The notes below the pieces were generated by a model. It was given only the letters and a program-made list of their open reading frames with translations. It had not been told where the DNA came from and searched no databases. This document shows positions 54,393 to 63,174 of a stretch of 64,000 nt of DNA, in pieces. The position numbers and the translations under genes were made by a program. Within the stretch, counting starts at the first letter, position 1; each line of letters starts with the position of its first letter. Source of the DNA: JAPLUA01 sp964625855 (GTDB lineage: Bacteria > Verrucomicrobiota > Verrucomicrobiia > Limisphaerales > UBA8199); NCBI GenBank assembly GCA_964625855.1, contig CAZVFC010000007.1:172804-236803 (forward strand), written 5' to 3'.

Positions 54393-55466
54393 ATGCTGCG
54401 ACCCCCTAAACGGCTGTCGCTGGTGACACAGACGGCCGACATTTTGCGGGAACACATGGCCACGCGCCCGGCTGGGGAGAAGCTGGCGAGCGAACGGGAG
54501 CTAAGCCACCAGTTGGGTGTTAGCCGCATGACCTTGCGCGCGGCGCTCGCCACCCTGGCGCGGGAGGGCTTGATCCACGCCAGCCAGGGCCGGAGCCGCG
54601 TCGTTGTCAACCGCGGGCCGCGGGCTGGCCATCGCAATGGCGAGCGTGACGTCGTTCTGCTCTCGCCCTATCCGCTCGAGGCCGTGGAACCGCGGGTGTT
54701 GTTCTGGATTGATGAGTTGCGTGACTCGCTGGCCAAAGAGCGCTGCGAGCTCAAGTTTCTGAACTATCGAAACTGCTACTCGGACCGTCCCGAGCGGGCT
54801 CTGGAGAAGTTGGCCGCCAGGTTAAACCCCTCCGCCTGGGTTCTCCTGCTGGCGACCCGAGCCATGCAGCAATGGTTTGTGACCAGGGGATTGCCCACGG
54901 TGAATGCGGGATCCTGTTATGAAGGGATCAGCCTGCCGGCGGTGGATGTGGACTATCGGGCCACATCCCAGCACGCCGTGGGGCGCTTTCTAGCCAAAGC
55001 CCATCGTTGCCTGGCACTGGTGATTCCCCAGCGGGTATTCGCCGGCGGCCTCCGGACGGAAGCCGGCTTCGTCCATGCGGGAGCCGTCGCGGGCCCGGGC
55101 GTAGATGCCGTGGTGGCGCGGCACGATGGCACCGTCGCCGGCGTGTGCGGCGCCCTCGATCGCCTGCTGGCGCGGCCGAATCCTCCCACGGCCTTCCTCG
55201 TGTGCCGTCCCGGGGACGCGCTGACGGCGCTGGGTCACCTGATCCAGCGCGGGCTTCGGTTCCCGGCCAAGGCCGCACTCATCTCGCGCGATCACGAAGG
55301 ATTCCTGGAGTTGGTCATCCCCTCGATGGCCCGCTACCGGATGGACTTGGTCACCTATGCCAACAAACTCTCGCGGGTAGTCCTGGAACTGGCCTCGGGA
55401 GGCAACCCACCTCACCGCGAGCACCTGCTCATGCCGCAATTCATCCCGGGGCAGACGCTCGGGTAG
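54393..55466 (+). CDS. GntR-type transcription regulator with LacI-like sensor domain
   Basis: 357 residues. The N-terminal winged helix (about 10-75) is GntR-like: ASERELSHQLGVSRMTLRAALATLAREGLI. Residues about 85-350 look like a type I periplasmic-binding-protein fold (VVLLSPYPLEAVEPRVLFWIDELRDSL, PTAFLVCRPGDALTALGHLIQRGLRFP), which would bind a sugar-like effector. Divergent from the lyase gene with 101 bases between. The three copies of the 21-bp motif, one beside this gene, make it the likely regulator of the sialic-acid genes. Repressor or activator is not known. Confidence 0.88.
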   Translation: MLRPPKRLSLVTQTADILREHMATRPAGEKLASERELSHQLGVSRMTLRAALATLAREGLIHASQGRSRVVVNRGPRAGHRNGERDVVLLSPYPLEAVEPRVLFWIDELRDSLAKERCELKFLNYRNCYSDRPERALEKLAARLNPSAWVLLLATRAMQQWFVTRGLPTVNAGSCYEGISLPAVDVDYRATSQHAVGRFLAKAHRCLALVIPQRVFAGGLRTEAGFVHAGAVAGPGVDAVVARHDGTVAGVCGALDRLLARPNPPTAFLVCRPGDALTALGHLIQRGLRFPAKAALISRDHEGFLELVIPSMARYRMDLVTYANKLSRVVLELASGGNPPHREHLLMPQFIPGQTLG

Positions 55467-55471
55467 AAGGG

Positions 55472-56581
55472 TCACCGGGCGGCGAAGATCTCTTGCGCAC
55501 GCTGCCGGGCCCACCGGTACTGTTCGTATCGCACCCCGAATGGAATCGAGTGATCCGAGTGCATGATGAAGCCCCCGCCCCGGGCGAGAGCGATCTTCCT
55601 GTTCAGTTCCTCCTCCAGCGCTCGGCGCTCTCCCAGCAGGTTCTGGACACTGATGTTCCCGTAGCATGTCATCTCGCGCGGGTGTCGGCGCCGCAACTCC
55701 GCGACGTCCATGCCGGCGGCGCATTCAAACGGGTTCAGGGCTTCCACACCCACCCCGATCAGGCGCGGGATCAGCTCCCACATCCGCCCGTCCGTATGCA
55801 TCAGGAACCGAATCCCGTGGCTTCGCAAAAAACGGCTGATCCGCTCATAACATGGCCGCAGCAAAGCGTCCCACGTTCTCGGGCTAACCAGCAACGAAGT
55901 CTTGAACCCCATGTCTTCGACCAGGAACAGGCCGTCCGGTTTCATCCCCATCTCCACCCCGCGCTGCAGCACGGCGATCAGCAGGGTTGTATAAGTCGAA
56001 AACATCTCCGCGCACCAGTCCGGCTGGTCCATGACATCCACCAGAAGCGCTTCCAGCGCATGATGCCGCCAGGTCGCTTCCCATGGTCCGTAGGCCACGA
56101 ACTGCACAAACCGCCCACGCCTGTAAATCGTGTCGAATTTGGCCTTCGCCTCTGACCACGTCGGATAGGGATCGAGGTGACAGAAGTAGCTGGCCGCGTC
56201 TATCCGGGCCGTTCCACTCGGATCGTTCAGGAGCATTCGCGGCTTGGTTTCGCGTTCCCAGTCCGCCCGTGTCTTGGTCTTGTGATCCAGGAAGTCCAGG
56301 GTGCCACTCCTGCCGTCCGCTTTGGACACAGTGTAGCCGGCCCGATCTTCGAAGGTGATCCAGCCGTCCCGGCGCGAGAGCACTACCGTCTCAAACCGCG
56401 GCGAGGCATCAATGAACATTGACTCGATGTCCCAGCCAAAGTGGTCCGCCGGCGATACCCCCGCGGGCATTCCCTCCTGAATCCAGTCCTGCTGCAAGCC
56501 GTCCCACAGCGCGTCGTTGACCGGCAGCCGATCCGGAGCCTCAAAGTTCAGGGCTGCGATAACGCGTTCGCGTGAAGTCAC
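55472..56581 (-). CDS. Uroporphyrinogen decarboxylase-family protein
   Basis: 369 residues. MTSRERVIAALNFEAPDRLPV is the standard start of the URO-D superfamily branch found in large numbers in Verrucomicrobia. Later DGLFLVEDMGFKTSLLVSP, RFLMHTDGRMWELIP and GVEALNPFECAAGMDVAELR are typical. This branch is more like corrinoid-dependent methyltransferases than haem enzymes, and its substrates are mostly unknown. It follows the MFS gene by 16 bases, so it may be co-transcribed with it and the second lyase. Confidence 0.88.
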   Translation of the reverse strand: MTSRERVIAALNFEAPDRLPVNDALWDGLQQDWIQEGMPAGVSPADHFGWDIESMFIDASPRFETVVLSRRDGWITFEDRAGYTVSKADGRSGTLDFLDHKTKTRADWERETKPRMLLNDPSGTARIDAASYFCHLDPYPTWSEAKAKFDTIYRRGRFVQFVAYGPWEATWRHHALEALLVDVMDQPDWCAEMFSTYTTLLIAVLQRGVEMGMKPDGLFLVEDMGFKTSLLVSPRTWDALLRPCYERISRFLRSHGIRFLMHTDGRMWELIPRLIGVGVEALNPFECAAGMDVAELRRRHPREMTCYGNISVQNLLGERRALEEELNRKIALARGGGFIMHSDHSIPFGVRYEQYRWARQRAQEIFAAR

Positions 56582-56597
56582 GGCCGAAGGCTTCCTT

Positions 56598-57836
56598 TCA
56601 TGTTTCCTCCAATTCCTTCTTTGGTTTGATCAGCAGCAGCAGCAACACAGCGATGACCACCCCGGCAGAAGAATATTGAAAGACCTTCTGGAGCCCCACC
56701 TGGGCGTCGTTGAGCGCGCCCGCCGTATAGGTCATCAGGCCCCCCAGGATGCAACTCACGAAGTTCATCACCCCGTACCCGGTGGCCCGATGCCGTCGGT
56801 CGGCAATCTGGCACAGAATCGGCATGTTGTTGGCATCAGCAAAACCACGGGCCATCCCGAAAACGATCAACCCCCCGATTGCAATGCGCAGCACATCCGT
56901 GGACGCAGCCAGGAAGAGAGCCGGGCCGGCCAGGCAAAAACCGATCAGCGGCACGTAAAGACGTCCTCGGAGATTGCGCCTGGCCCAGCGATCGGCCCAG
57001 GCGCCGCCAGCCACGATCCCGGCAAACGACGCGACCTGCAGGTAGGCTGTGGCGGACAATCCAGCGGCACCCTGGCCAAGCTTGAAGTGTTCTCCCAGGT
57101 AGGTGGGGAGCCATCCATAGATAGCCCAATAAGCAATCGAAAGCAGGCTGAAGTAGGCCAGAAGGGCCAGAAATGAAGGCCGGCGCAGCAGGTAGGACAG
57201 CGCGGAGGAAAGCTTTAACTGAGCACCTGGAACACTGCTGGCCGGCGACTCGTCAACGACCCCACGGTCGTCCCTCAAGGTAAGCACCAGTAAGATGCTG
57301 TATCCCACGCCCACGGCACCGAACAGACTGAACGCGCTCTGCCAGCGGAAATGCTCCGCGAGAAACCCGCCGAGCCCGCCCAACGCCGCGCCAGCGTAGA
57401 GACCGCTGATGTGCAGGCCCGTCGCCAGCGAGCGGGTCGGCCCCCGATGATAGTCGGTGATGAGCGCCAGCGCCGCCGGCATATAACACGCCTCGCTGAC
57501 TCCCATGAGTGCCCGCGCCGCCAGCAGTTGGTTGAAGTCCCGCGCGTGACCCGTCAGCCAGGTGACCGCCGACCAAACGAACAGGCTGCCTATGATCACG
57601 CGGCTGCGCCCGAACCGGTCAGCCAGGAAGCCGGCCGAGGGGCTCAGTAGCGCGTAAACCCACAGAAAGACCGACGTCAACAGGCCAAACTGCGCGTCGG
57701 TCATGACGATTTCGGCTTTGATCGAGTCGCGCATCGTTGTGATCATCAGCCGGTCCAAGTAGTTGAGACAAGCCACCGGCCAGAGCAGCCCGACCACCAG
57801 CCACGCCCGAAACGCAACGTTGGAAAGGAAAGTCAT
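56598..57836 (-). CDS. MFS transporter (anion:cation symporter-like), candidate sialic-acid importer
   Basis: 412 residues with twelve predicted hydrophobic segments. The first half has NYLDRLMITTMRDSI and the MFS motif GFLADRFGRSRVI; the second half has DRWARRNLRGR. It is most like the ACS group, which carries hexuronates and similar sugar acids. Its start overlaps the stop of the second lyase-family gene (ATGA). Context supports uptake of sialic acid or a related acid sugar. NanT-type identity cannot be claimed from the sequence. Confidence 0.88.
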   Translation of the reverse strand: MTFLSNVAFRAWLVVGLLWPVACLNYLDRLMITTMRDSIKAEIVMTDAQFGLLTSVFLWVYALLSPSAGFLADRFGRSRVIIGSLFVWSAVTWLTGHARDFNQLLAARALMGVSEACYMPAALALITDYHRGPTRSLATGLHISGLYAGAALGGLGGFLAEHFRWQSAFSLFGAVGVGYSILLVLTLRDDRGVVDESPASSVPGAQLKLSSALSYLLRRPSFLALLAYFSLLSIAYWAIYGWLPTYLGEHFKLGQGAAGLSATAYLQVASFAGIVAGGAWADRWARRNLRGRLYVPLIGFCLAGPALFLAASTDVLRIAIGGLIVFGMARGFADANNMPILCQIADRRHRATGYGVMNFVSCILGGLMTYTAGALNDAQVGLQKVFQYSSAGVVIAVLLLLLIKPKKELEET

Positions 57837-58765
57837 GGTTCAATAAACTCAGGGATCAGTTCCTGCGCGGCAGGGCGCACCCGCTCCACTTCGGCGGCCG
57901 GAATCGAGCGGTACGGCCAGCGCATGCGTTCGCCCACCTCCGCCCAGCCGCCCAACAGGGCCATGAATCGGTCGCAGGCCGCGTTGCAATACCGCTGTTG
58001 AGTGATGAAGGGTGCGATATAGCCCTCCATGAAGCGCCGCAGCCGTTGCTCCAATTCCAGCGCCCCGGCGATGTCCGTCTGCATCTGCTCGGTCCAGCGC
58101 TGGGCGGCGGCGGGGTTGAGGCAAGCCACGTTCGAATAAGCGCCCCGCGCGCCACGCTGGACCCCGCTGGCCAGGAGGTGACCGGGCACGAAGACACTGA
58201 GCCGGGCGAGATGTTGGCGCATCGAGGCATACCAGGCGTCATCGCCGCCGGCGGTCTTGAGTCCCAACAGGGCCGGGACGCGTTGGGCCAGCCGCCCGAT
58301 CTGCTCGGGGTTCAGCACCCGCTTGGCGTGGGGCGGATTATACAGCACCAGACCGACGCGCCCCGCCGTCTCCGCCATCCCTTCCAGAAACGCCGCCGCC
58401 TCGTCCTCGATCACGGGAAACCAATCGGGCAGGATCACCTGCACCGCCCCCGGCGCGAGCGCAACTATCCGGCGCAAACGCTCCCGTGAAATCTGTGCGC
58501 TCATGTGACTGACGCCAATTTGAAACGGCATTCCGGCGCCACTGCATTTCTCCGCCAGGCACTCCGAGATACGGTCAAACTCGTCCTCCGTCTGCGCGTG
58601 GAACTCACCCGCCGTTCCGTTCGAGTAGATTCCGTCCACCCCCATGCGGATCAACGTTTCGATCTCCGCCGCCACCCGCCCGAGGTCCAGCGAACCGTCC
58701 CCGTTCCACGCAGACAGCAAAGTCGCCCAGTTGCCACGGATTTGCACGGAGGTCAGCGGTTTCAT
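57833..58765 (-). CDS. DHDPS/N-acetylneuraminate lyase-family aldolase, second copy
   Basis: 310 residues from the ATG at 58765, preceded by GGAG. NGTAGEF (49-55), Tyr142 in LYNPPHA and Lys170 in LLGLKTAGGDD give the pyruvate aldolase set. LYNPPHA and the lack of the 'MTGV' and 'KFTD' features separate it from the lyase at 53323. It could act on another 2-keto-3-deoxy acid or a modified sialic acid. It overlaps the MFS gene by four bases, and operator candidate 2 lies 52 bases upstream. Confidence 0.88.
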   Translation of the reverse strand: MKPLTSVQIRGNWATLLSAWNGDGSLDLGRVAAEIETLIRMGVDGIYSNGTAGEFHAQTEDEFDRISECLAEKCSGAGMPFQIGVSHMSAQISRERLRRIVALAPGAVQVILPDWFPVIEDEAAAFLEGMAETAGRVGLVLYNPPHAKRVLNPEQIGRLAQRVPALLGLKTAGGDDAWYASMRQHLARLSVFVPGHLLASGVQRGARGAYSNVACLNPAAAQRWTEQMQTDIAGALELEQRLRRFMEGYIAPFITQQRYCNAACDRFMALLGGWAEVGERMRWPYRSIPAAEVERVRPAAQELIPEFIEP

Positions 58766-58817
58766 AAAATGGTGCTCCAGGCTACCCCGGCTATAGATTT
58801 CCGCCACCAAATCGCTT

Positions 58818-58838
58818 TGGTATTAATTCCGGACCAAA
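58818..58838 (+). promoter_or_regulatory. Candidate operator 2 of the sialic-acid regulon
   Basis: TGGTATTAATTCCGGACCAAA lies 52 bases upstream of the aldolase start at 58765 (minus strand). Orientation and distance relative to the gene match site 1 at the first lyase. TGGT-N11-ACCA symmetry is kept. Confidence 0.65.
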
Positions 58839-58919
58839 ACGCGCCCGCCCGCACGTTCGACCCGAGCGGGGATTAGCGCGCGGGGACCACCCGCCGCGGC
58901 AGGTTTGCACCCTGGTCGT

Positions 58920-58940
58920 GCTGGTCTGCAATTAATACCA
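58920..58940 (-). promoter_or_regulatory. Candidate operator 3 of the sialic-acid regulon
   Basis: On the minus strand it reads TGGTATTAATTGCAGACCAGC, 17 of 21 identical to site 2. It lies 47 bases before the sialidase ATG at 58988, on the opposite strand, so its orientation relative to its gene is the same as for sites 1 and 2. Confidence 0.6.
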
Positions 58941-58987
58941 TTCCGATTAGCTGGCCACTCGGGCTTGAGATGGTAATCTAGAGTCTC

Positions 58988-61240
58988 ATGCTCGTTCAGC
59001 GCTGGACTATTTGGCTTGTCATGATGCTGTCTGCCCTCAGGGCTCTGCCGCAGGCACCCGCTTTCTCGGAGATACCACTCTTCGTTTCCGGCCAGCACGG
59101 CTATAACACGTATCGCATTCCCGCGATCGTCCGCAGCCCCAATGGAACCTTGCTCGCTTTTTGCGAGGGGCGGAAGAACTCTGCCAGTGACTCCGGGGAC
59201 ATTGACATCGTCCTGAAACGTTCGACAAACAATGGAATCGGCTGGCTGCCGATGTCCGTTGTCCAGGAGGAGGGCGTCTCCGCATCCATCACGATCGGCA
59301 ACCCCGTGCCCGTGGTTGATGAGGCAACAGGCTATATCCACCTCCTGTTCTGCCGTGACAATGACCGGGTGTTTCATACCGTCAGCACCAATGATGGGAT
59401 CACCTGGTCCACCCGCACGGAAATCACTTCCACCGTGAAGCCCGACCCCGACTGGGGCTGGTATGCCACTGGCCCGGGCCACGGCATACAGCTCAAGCGC
59501 GGCGCCCAGGCCGGACGCCTCGTCGTCCCCAGTGATCACACCATCGGCCCCGACGGCAGCACGTCCGGGATCTTTGGATGCCAGGTGGTCCACTCGGACG
59601 ACCACGGCGCAACCTGGCAGCTCGGGGCAATCCAGAGCACCACCAATAATCTGGCCCCGAACGAAAACCTCGCCGTGGAACTGGTCGCCCCCGCGCCCGA
59701 CGGCGGCTCCTATTTGTATTTCAACAGCCGCGAATCCGGCAGTGTGGCCGGCACCCGTGCCCAAGGCTGGTCCACCAACGGGGGAACCAGCTACGCCGGG
59801 CTGCTCACGAATAACACCACGTTTATTTGCCCGGTCGTGCAGGGCAGCGTTTTGCGGCTCCGCGCTACCGACGAAGGCGCCAGCGAAAACCGGATTCTCT
59901 TCTCGTGCCCCAACCACGCCAGCTCGCGCGTCAACATGTCTATCTGGTCTTCGACGAACGAAGCCCTTGCCTGGACAAAGACCAAAGCCATCTACTCCGG
60001 CCCGTCCGCCTATTCCGATATGGTTCGGGATTCCGAAGGCTACGTCGGCCTGCTATACGAAAAAGGAACGTCCTCGCCTTACGAAACCATCACGTTCTCC
60101 CGTTTCAACGAAGCATGGCTCGATGCCCCCGCTCCGCCCGGTCCGCCTGCGGAAGCCCCGGTCCCCGCCTTCTGGAATCTTGAGGAGAAAACGCCCGGGC
60201 AGGTTTGCAGCACCAACCCCGGCGCGATCCGGGACATCCACCCAGCCGCCTTTACCAATCATCTCACGGCCCAGGCCGCTTTCGCTTACGTGGATGGCCC
60301 GACTAATTTCGGTTCCGGCGCCGCGCTTCATTTCGATGGCACGGGCGGACTGCAATTGAGCGATGCCGCCAGCTCAAACCACTTCGACTTTGCCGCGACC
60401 AACTCCTTTACGGTTGAGGTCGTGTTCCGGATCCCCGCCGGCTCGACGCAGGTCGGGGCGTTGGTGTCAAAAGACTACGGCACCAAGCTGCCTTCCTGGT
60501 GGTTGCGGGTCGAGAGTGGGCGCGTGCGGTTCCTGGTGGCCGATACTCAAATCGAACCCAATATCAGCTCGACCAATCTCGTGAACGATGGGAACTGGCA
60601 CCACGTTGCTGCCGTGCGGGACGCGAGTATTCCCGCTGCCAAGTCGCTCCGGCTATATGTGGACGGCACGCTGAATGCGAGCGGTTCCGACACCACGACC
60701 GAAAGCCAGGCTAATTCCCAACCGCTTAGCATCGGTCGCTTTGGGGTTGCTAACACCCGGAATCTGACGGGCGACATAGACATGGTGCGCATTACTCCCG
60801 GCGTCCTCGCCCCCAGCGAGTTCCTGGCTCATTACACTCAATTCGACGCCGACAACGACCTGATCCCCGACAGTTTTGAACGAACCCAGGCCGGCTCACT
60901 CGGCCCGCTCGGTCCTGGCGACGCAGATGATGACCAGTGGACCGACCTGCTGGAATTCGCGCTGGGCTCCGATCCGCTCGCCGAAATCTTCGTGCCCCAG
61001 CTCGAGGTTCTGCCCGAGCCAGCCTCAGTGCAGGTCAACACCTGGCAGCGCGTCTTGCCTCCCTGGCTCGGGTTGCAGCTCGAGAGTTCGGGCGACTTCC
61101 TGGGATGGGATGCCGCGATTGGAACCCCGATCCTCAGCTCGCTGGGCGGAGATCTCTATCTGCGCACGCAGACTATGCCTTACCCCTCCGGCGCGCCTCC
61201 GCGCCTGTTCTTCAGATTCCAGTTATACCAGGTCCCGTAG
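58988..61240 (+). CDS. Sialidase with LamG-like domain and surface tail
   Basis: 750 residues, signal peptide about 1-23. GH33 domain about 27-380: YRIPA, acidic loop SASDSGDIDIVLKRS, Asp boxes STNNGIGW (weak), STNDGITW, SDDHGATW, and GPSAYSDMVRDSEGYVGLLYE with the Tyr. Residues about 395-620 form a LamG jelly roll (LHFDGTGGLQLSD, FTVEVVFRIP, DGNWHHVAAVRD). DADNDLIPDSFE and DADDDQWTDLLEFALGSDP are calcium-type repeats; the tail ends RLFFRFQLYQVP. The catalytic part is closest to that of the protein at 42916-46140. Secreted, glycan-binding sialidase under candidate operator 3. Confidence 0.92.
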   Translation: MLVQRWTIWLVMMLSALRALPQAPAFSEIPLFVSGQHGYNTYRIPAIVRSPNGTLLAFCEGRKNSASDSGDIDIVLKRSTNNGIGWLPMSVVQEEGVSASITIGNPVPVVDEATGYIHLLFCRDNDRVFHTVSTNDGITWSTRTEITSTVKPDPDWGWYATGPGHGIQLKRGAQAGRLVVPSDHTIGPDGSTSGIFGCQVVHSDDHGATWQLGAIQSTTNNLAPNENLAVELVAPAPDGGSYLYFNSRESGSVAGTRAQGWSTNGGTSYAGLLTNNTTFICPVVQGSVLRLRATDEGASENRILFSCPNHASSRVNMSIWSSTNEALAWTKTKAIYSGPSAYSDMVRDSEGYVGLLYEKGTSSPYETITFSRFNEAWLDAPAPPGPPAEAPVPAFWNLEEKTPGQVCSTNPGAIRDIHPAAFTNHLTAQAAFAYVDGPTNFGSGAALHFDGTGGLQLSDAASSNHFDFAATNSFTVEVVFRIPAGSTQVGALVSKDYGTKLPSWWLRVESGRVRFLVADTQIEPNISSTNLVNDGNWHHVAAVRDASIPAAKSLRLYVDGTLNASGSDTTTESQANSQPLSIGRFGVANTRNLTGDIDMVRITPGVLAPSEFLAHYTQFDADNDLIPDSFERTQAGSLGPLGPGDADDDQWTDLLEFALGSDPLAEIFVPQLEVLPEPASVQVNTWQRVLPPWLGLQLESSGDFLGWDAAIGTPILSSLGGDLYLRTQTMPYPSGAPPRLFFRFQLYQVP

Positions 61241-61300
61241 CTCGGCCTGCCCTGACATCTGCTTAGCGATTCCTCAGCCATCAACATTATTAAGACAGAC

Positions 61301-62950
61301 ATGAATACGATCAGCACAGCCGGGTTGATTGTCGGTTTGATTGCTACCGCGCTTTCAGGCCGTCTCCTCGCCGCCCAGAACCTTGCCGTCATAAGAGACG
61401 GCCATGCCCTCGACGTGCAATACGTCGGCCCGGACTGGGAACAGGCTGGCGGCGGCATCACAGCCACAGGGACCGGCCGCTTTCTCTACGCGCGCAAACA
61501 TCTTGGCGCCGGCGATTTCCGCATCTTCGCCCGGCTGAAGCTGGAACGCCTCGAAGGCACGGCTGCCTCGTTTGTCCTGAATGACAGCCACGTGGGATTC
61601 GACGGCGGCGGTAAAATGCTGTTTGTCCAAGGTTCTCTCTTCGGCGACTCGACCCGCACGTTGGGTCCTGCCGAAGTGCACGTGAAACCGGATCTCTTCT
61701 TTACCTTCGAGGTCATCCGCGAAAGGGAAGTCACACGCTTCCTCCTCAACGACCGGGAGATTTATCGCAAAACGCAATGGAATGAGCCGGTCGAGCGGAT
61801 TGGCTTCCGCCCCTGGCGAAATCGAATGACGCTGGCACAGTTCGAACTCCAGGGCGACCTCATCACGCCTCCTCCCCCGCCGCAACCGGTGGGAATGCCA
61901 CTCTTCGTGAGCGGACAGGAAGGTTATCACACCTACCGCATACCCGCCGTGGTCGTGACCACCAAGGGCACCGTCCTCGCCTTCTGCGAAGGCCGGAAAC
62001 ACTCCGGGAGTGACGCCGGTGATATTGACCTCCTGGTAAAACGCTCCACCGACCATGGGAAGACCTGGAGCCCGCAGCAGATCATCTGGAACGATGCGGG
62101 CAACACCTGCGGCAATCCCTGCGCCGTGGTGGACGAGGTTACCGGCACCGTCTGGCTCCTGAGCACCTGGAACCGTGGCGACGACCGTGAACCGGCCATC
62201 ATCGCCAAGACCAGCAAAGACACCCGCCGCGTCTTCGTGATCCATTCCACCGACGACGGCCTCACCTGGAGCGCTCCGCGCCAAATCACCGGCGACGTAA
62301 AGCTCACCAACTGGACCTGGTATGCCACCGGGCCGGGGAGCGGCATTCAAATCCGGCACGGGCCGCACCGGGGCCGCCTGGTCATCCCCTGCGATCACAT
62401 CGAGGCCGATACGAAGCACTACTACTCGCATGTCATCTACTCCGATGACCACGGAAAGAGCTGGAAACTGGGGGGCACGACACCCCGGCACCAGGTCAAC
62501 GAGTGCGAAGTGGTGGAACTCACCGGCGGCAAGCTCATGCTCAACATGCGCAATTACGACCGCCAGCAGCGAAAACGGCAGGTGGCCCTCAGCGATGACA
62601 GAGGGTTGACGTGGGCGGAACAGCGGTTCGATGAGGCGCTGATCGAGCCCATCTGCCAGGCGGCAATCGAGCGTTTCAGTTGGCCTGGTCAGACCAACCG
62701 CAGCGTGATTCTCTTCAGCAACCCGGCCAGCACAAACCAACGCAGCCACATGACGTTGCGGGCCAGCCTTGACGAAGGCCGCACCTGGCCCCTCGCCCGG
62801 GCCCTCCACGCCGGTCCCTCCGCCTATTCCGATCTGGCGGTGCTGGCCAACGGGCGCATCGCCTGCCTATACGAAGCCGGAGAGGAAAAAGCCTACGCAT
62901 CTATTGTGTTCGCCGATGTCCCGTTCGCCTGGTTGGACCAGGAGAAATAG
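61301..62950 (+). CDS. Sialidase with N-terminal jelly-roll domain
   Basis: 549 residues, signal peptide about 1-24. Residues about 30-190 form a beta-sandwich (FRIFARLKLERLEGTAASFVL, HVGFDGGGKMLFVQG), joined by a Pro-rich linker (TPPPPPQP) to a GH33 domain with YRIPA, loop SGSDAGDIDLLVKRS, Asp boxes STDHGKTW, STDDGLTW, SDDHGKSW and SLDEGRTW, and GPSAYSDLAVLANGRIACLYE. This is an intact active-site pattern. It starts 60 bases after the sialidase at 58988 on the same strand, so they may share a transcript. Confidence 0.92.
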   Translation: MNTISTAGLIVGLIATALSGRLLAAQNLAVIRDGHALDVQYVGPDWEQAGGGITATGTGRFLYARKHLGAGDFRIFARLKLERLEGTAASFVLNDSHVGFDGGGKMLFVQGSLFGDSTRTLGPAEVHVKPDLFFTFEVIREREVTRFLLNDREIYRKTQWNEPVERIGFRPWRNRMTLAQFELQGDLITPPPPPQPVGMPLFVSGQEGYHTYRIPAVVVTTKGTVLAFCEGRKHSGSDAGDIDLLVKRSTDHGKTWSPQQIIWNDAGNTCGNPCAVVDEVTGTVWLLSTWNRGDDREPAIIAKTSKDTRRVFVIHSTDDGLTWSAPRQITGDVKLTNWTWYATGPGSGIQIRHGPHRGRLVIPCDHIEADTKHYYSHVIYSDDHGKSWKLGGTTPRHQVNECEVVELTGGKLMLNMRNYDRQQRKRQVALSDDRGLTWAEQRFDEALIEPICQAAIERFSWPGQTNRSVILFSNPASTNQRSHMTLRASLDEGRTWPLARALHAGPSAYSDLAVLANGRIACLYEAGEEKAYASIVFADVPFAWLDQEK

Positions 62951-63075
62951 ACCGGGTCACTCCGGTCCGTCGCAATTGGGTTCGTATTCATAACAGATGT
63001 CACCCCTGTGGTGTGAAGTGGGGCTTCACAATTCGTGCCGTCAGGCTTCACAACGTAGCTGACTTGCCTCCCGGA

Positions 63076-63166
63076 CCGTGGACTGTGGACCGTGGACTGT
63101 GGACTGCGGACTGTGGACCGTGGACCGTGGACCGTGGACTGCGGACTGTGGACCGTGGACCGTGGA
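63076..63166. repeat. Heptanucleotide tandem array 1 (CYGYGGA)
   Basis: Thirteen head-to-tail 7-base units (CCGTGGA, CTGTGGA, CTGCGGA) run without interruption from 63076 to 63166. The period is not a multiple of three, and all frames across it are low complexity. It ends 8 bases before the truncated gene at 63175. Nothing else is supported between 62951 and 63174. Confidence 0.9.
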
Positions 63167-63174
63167 CTTCCCGC

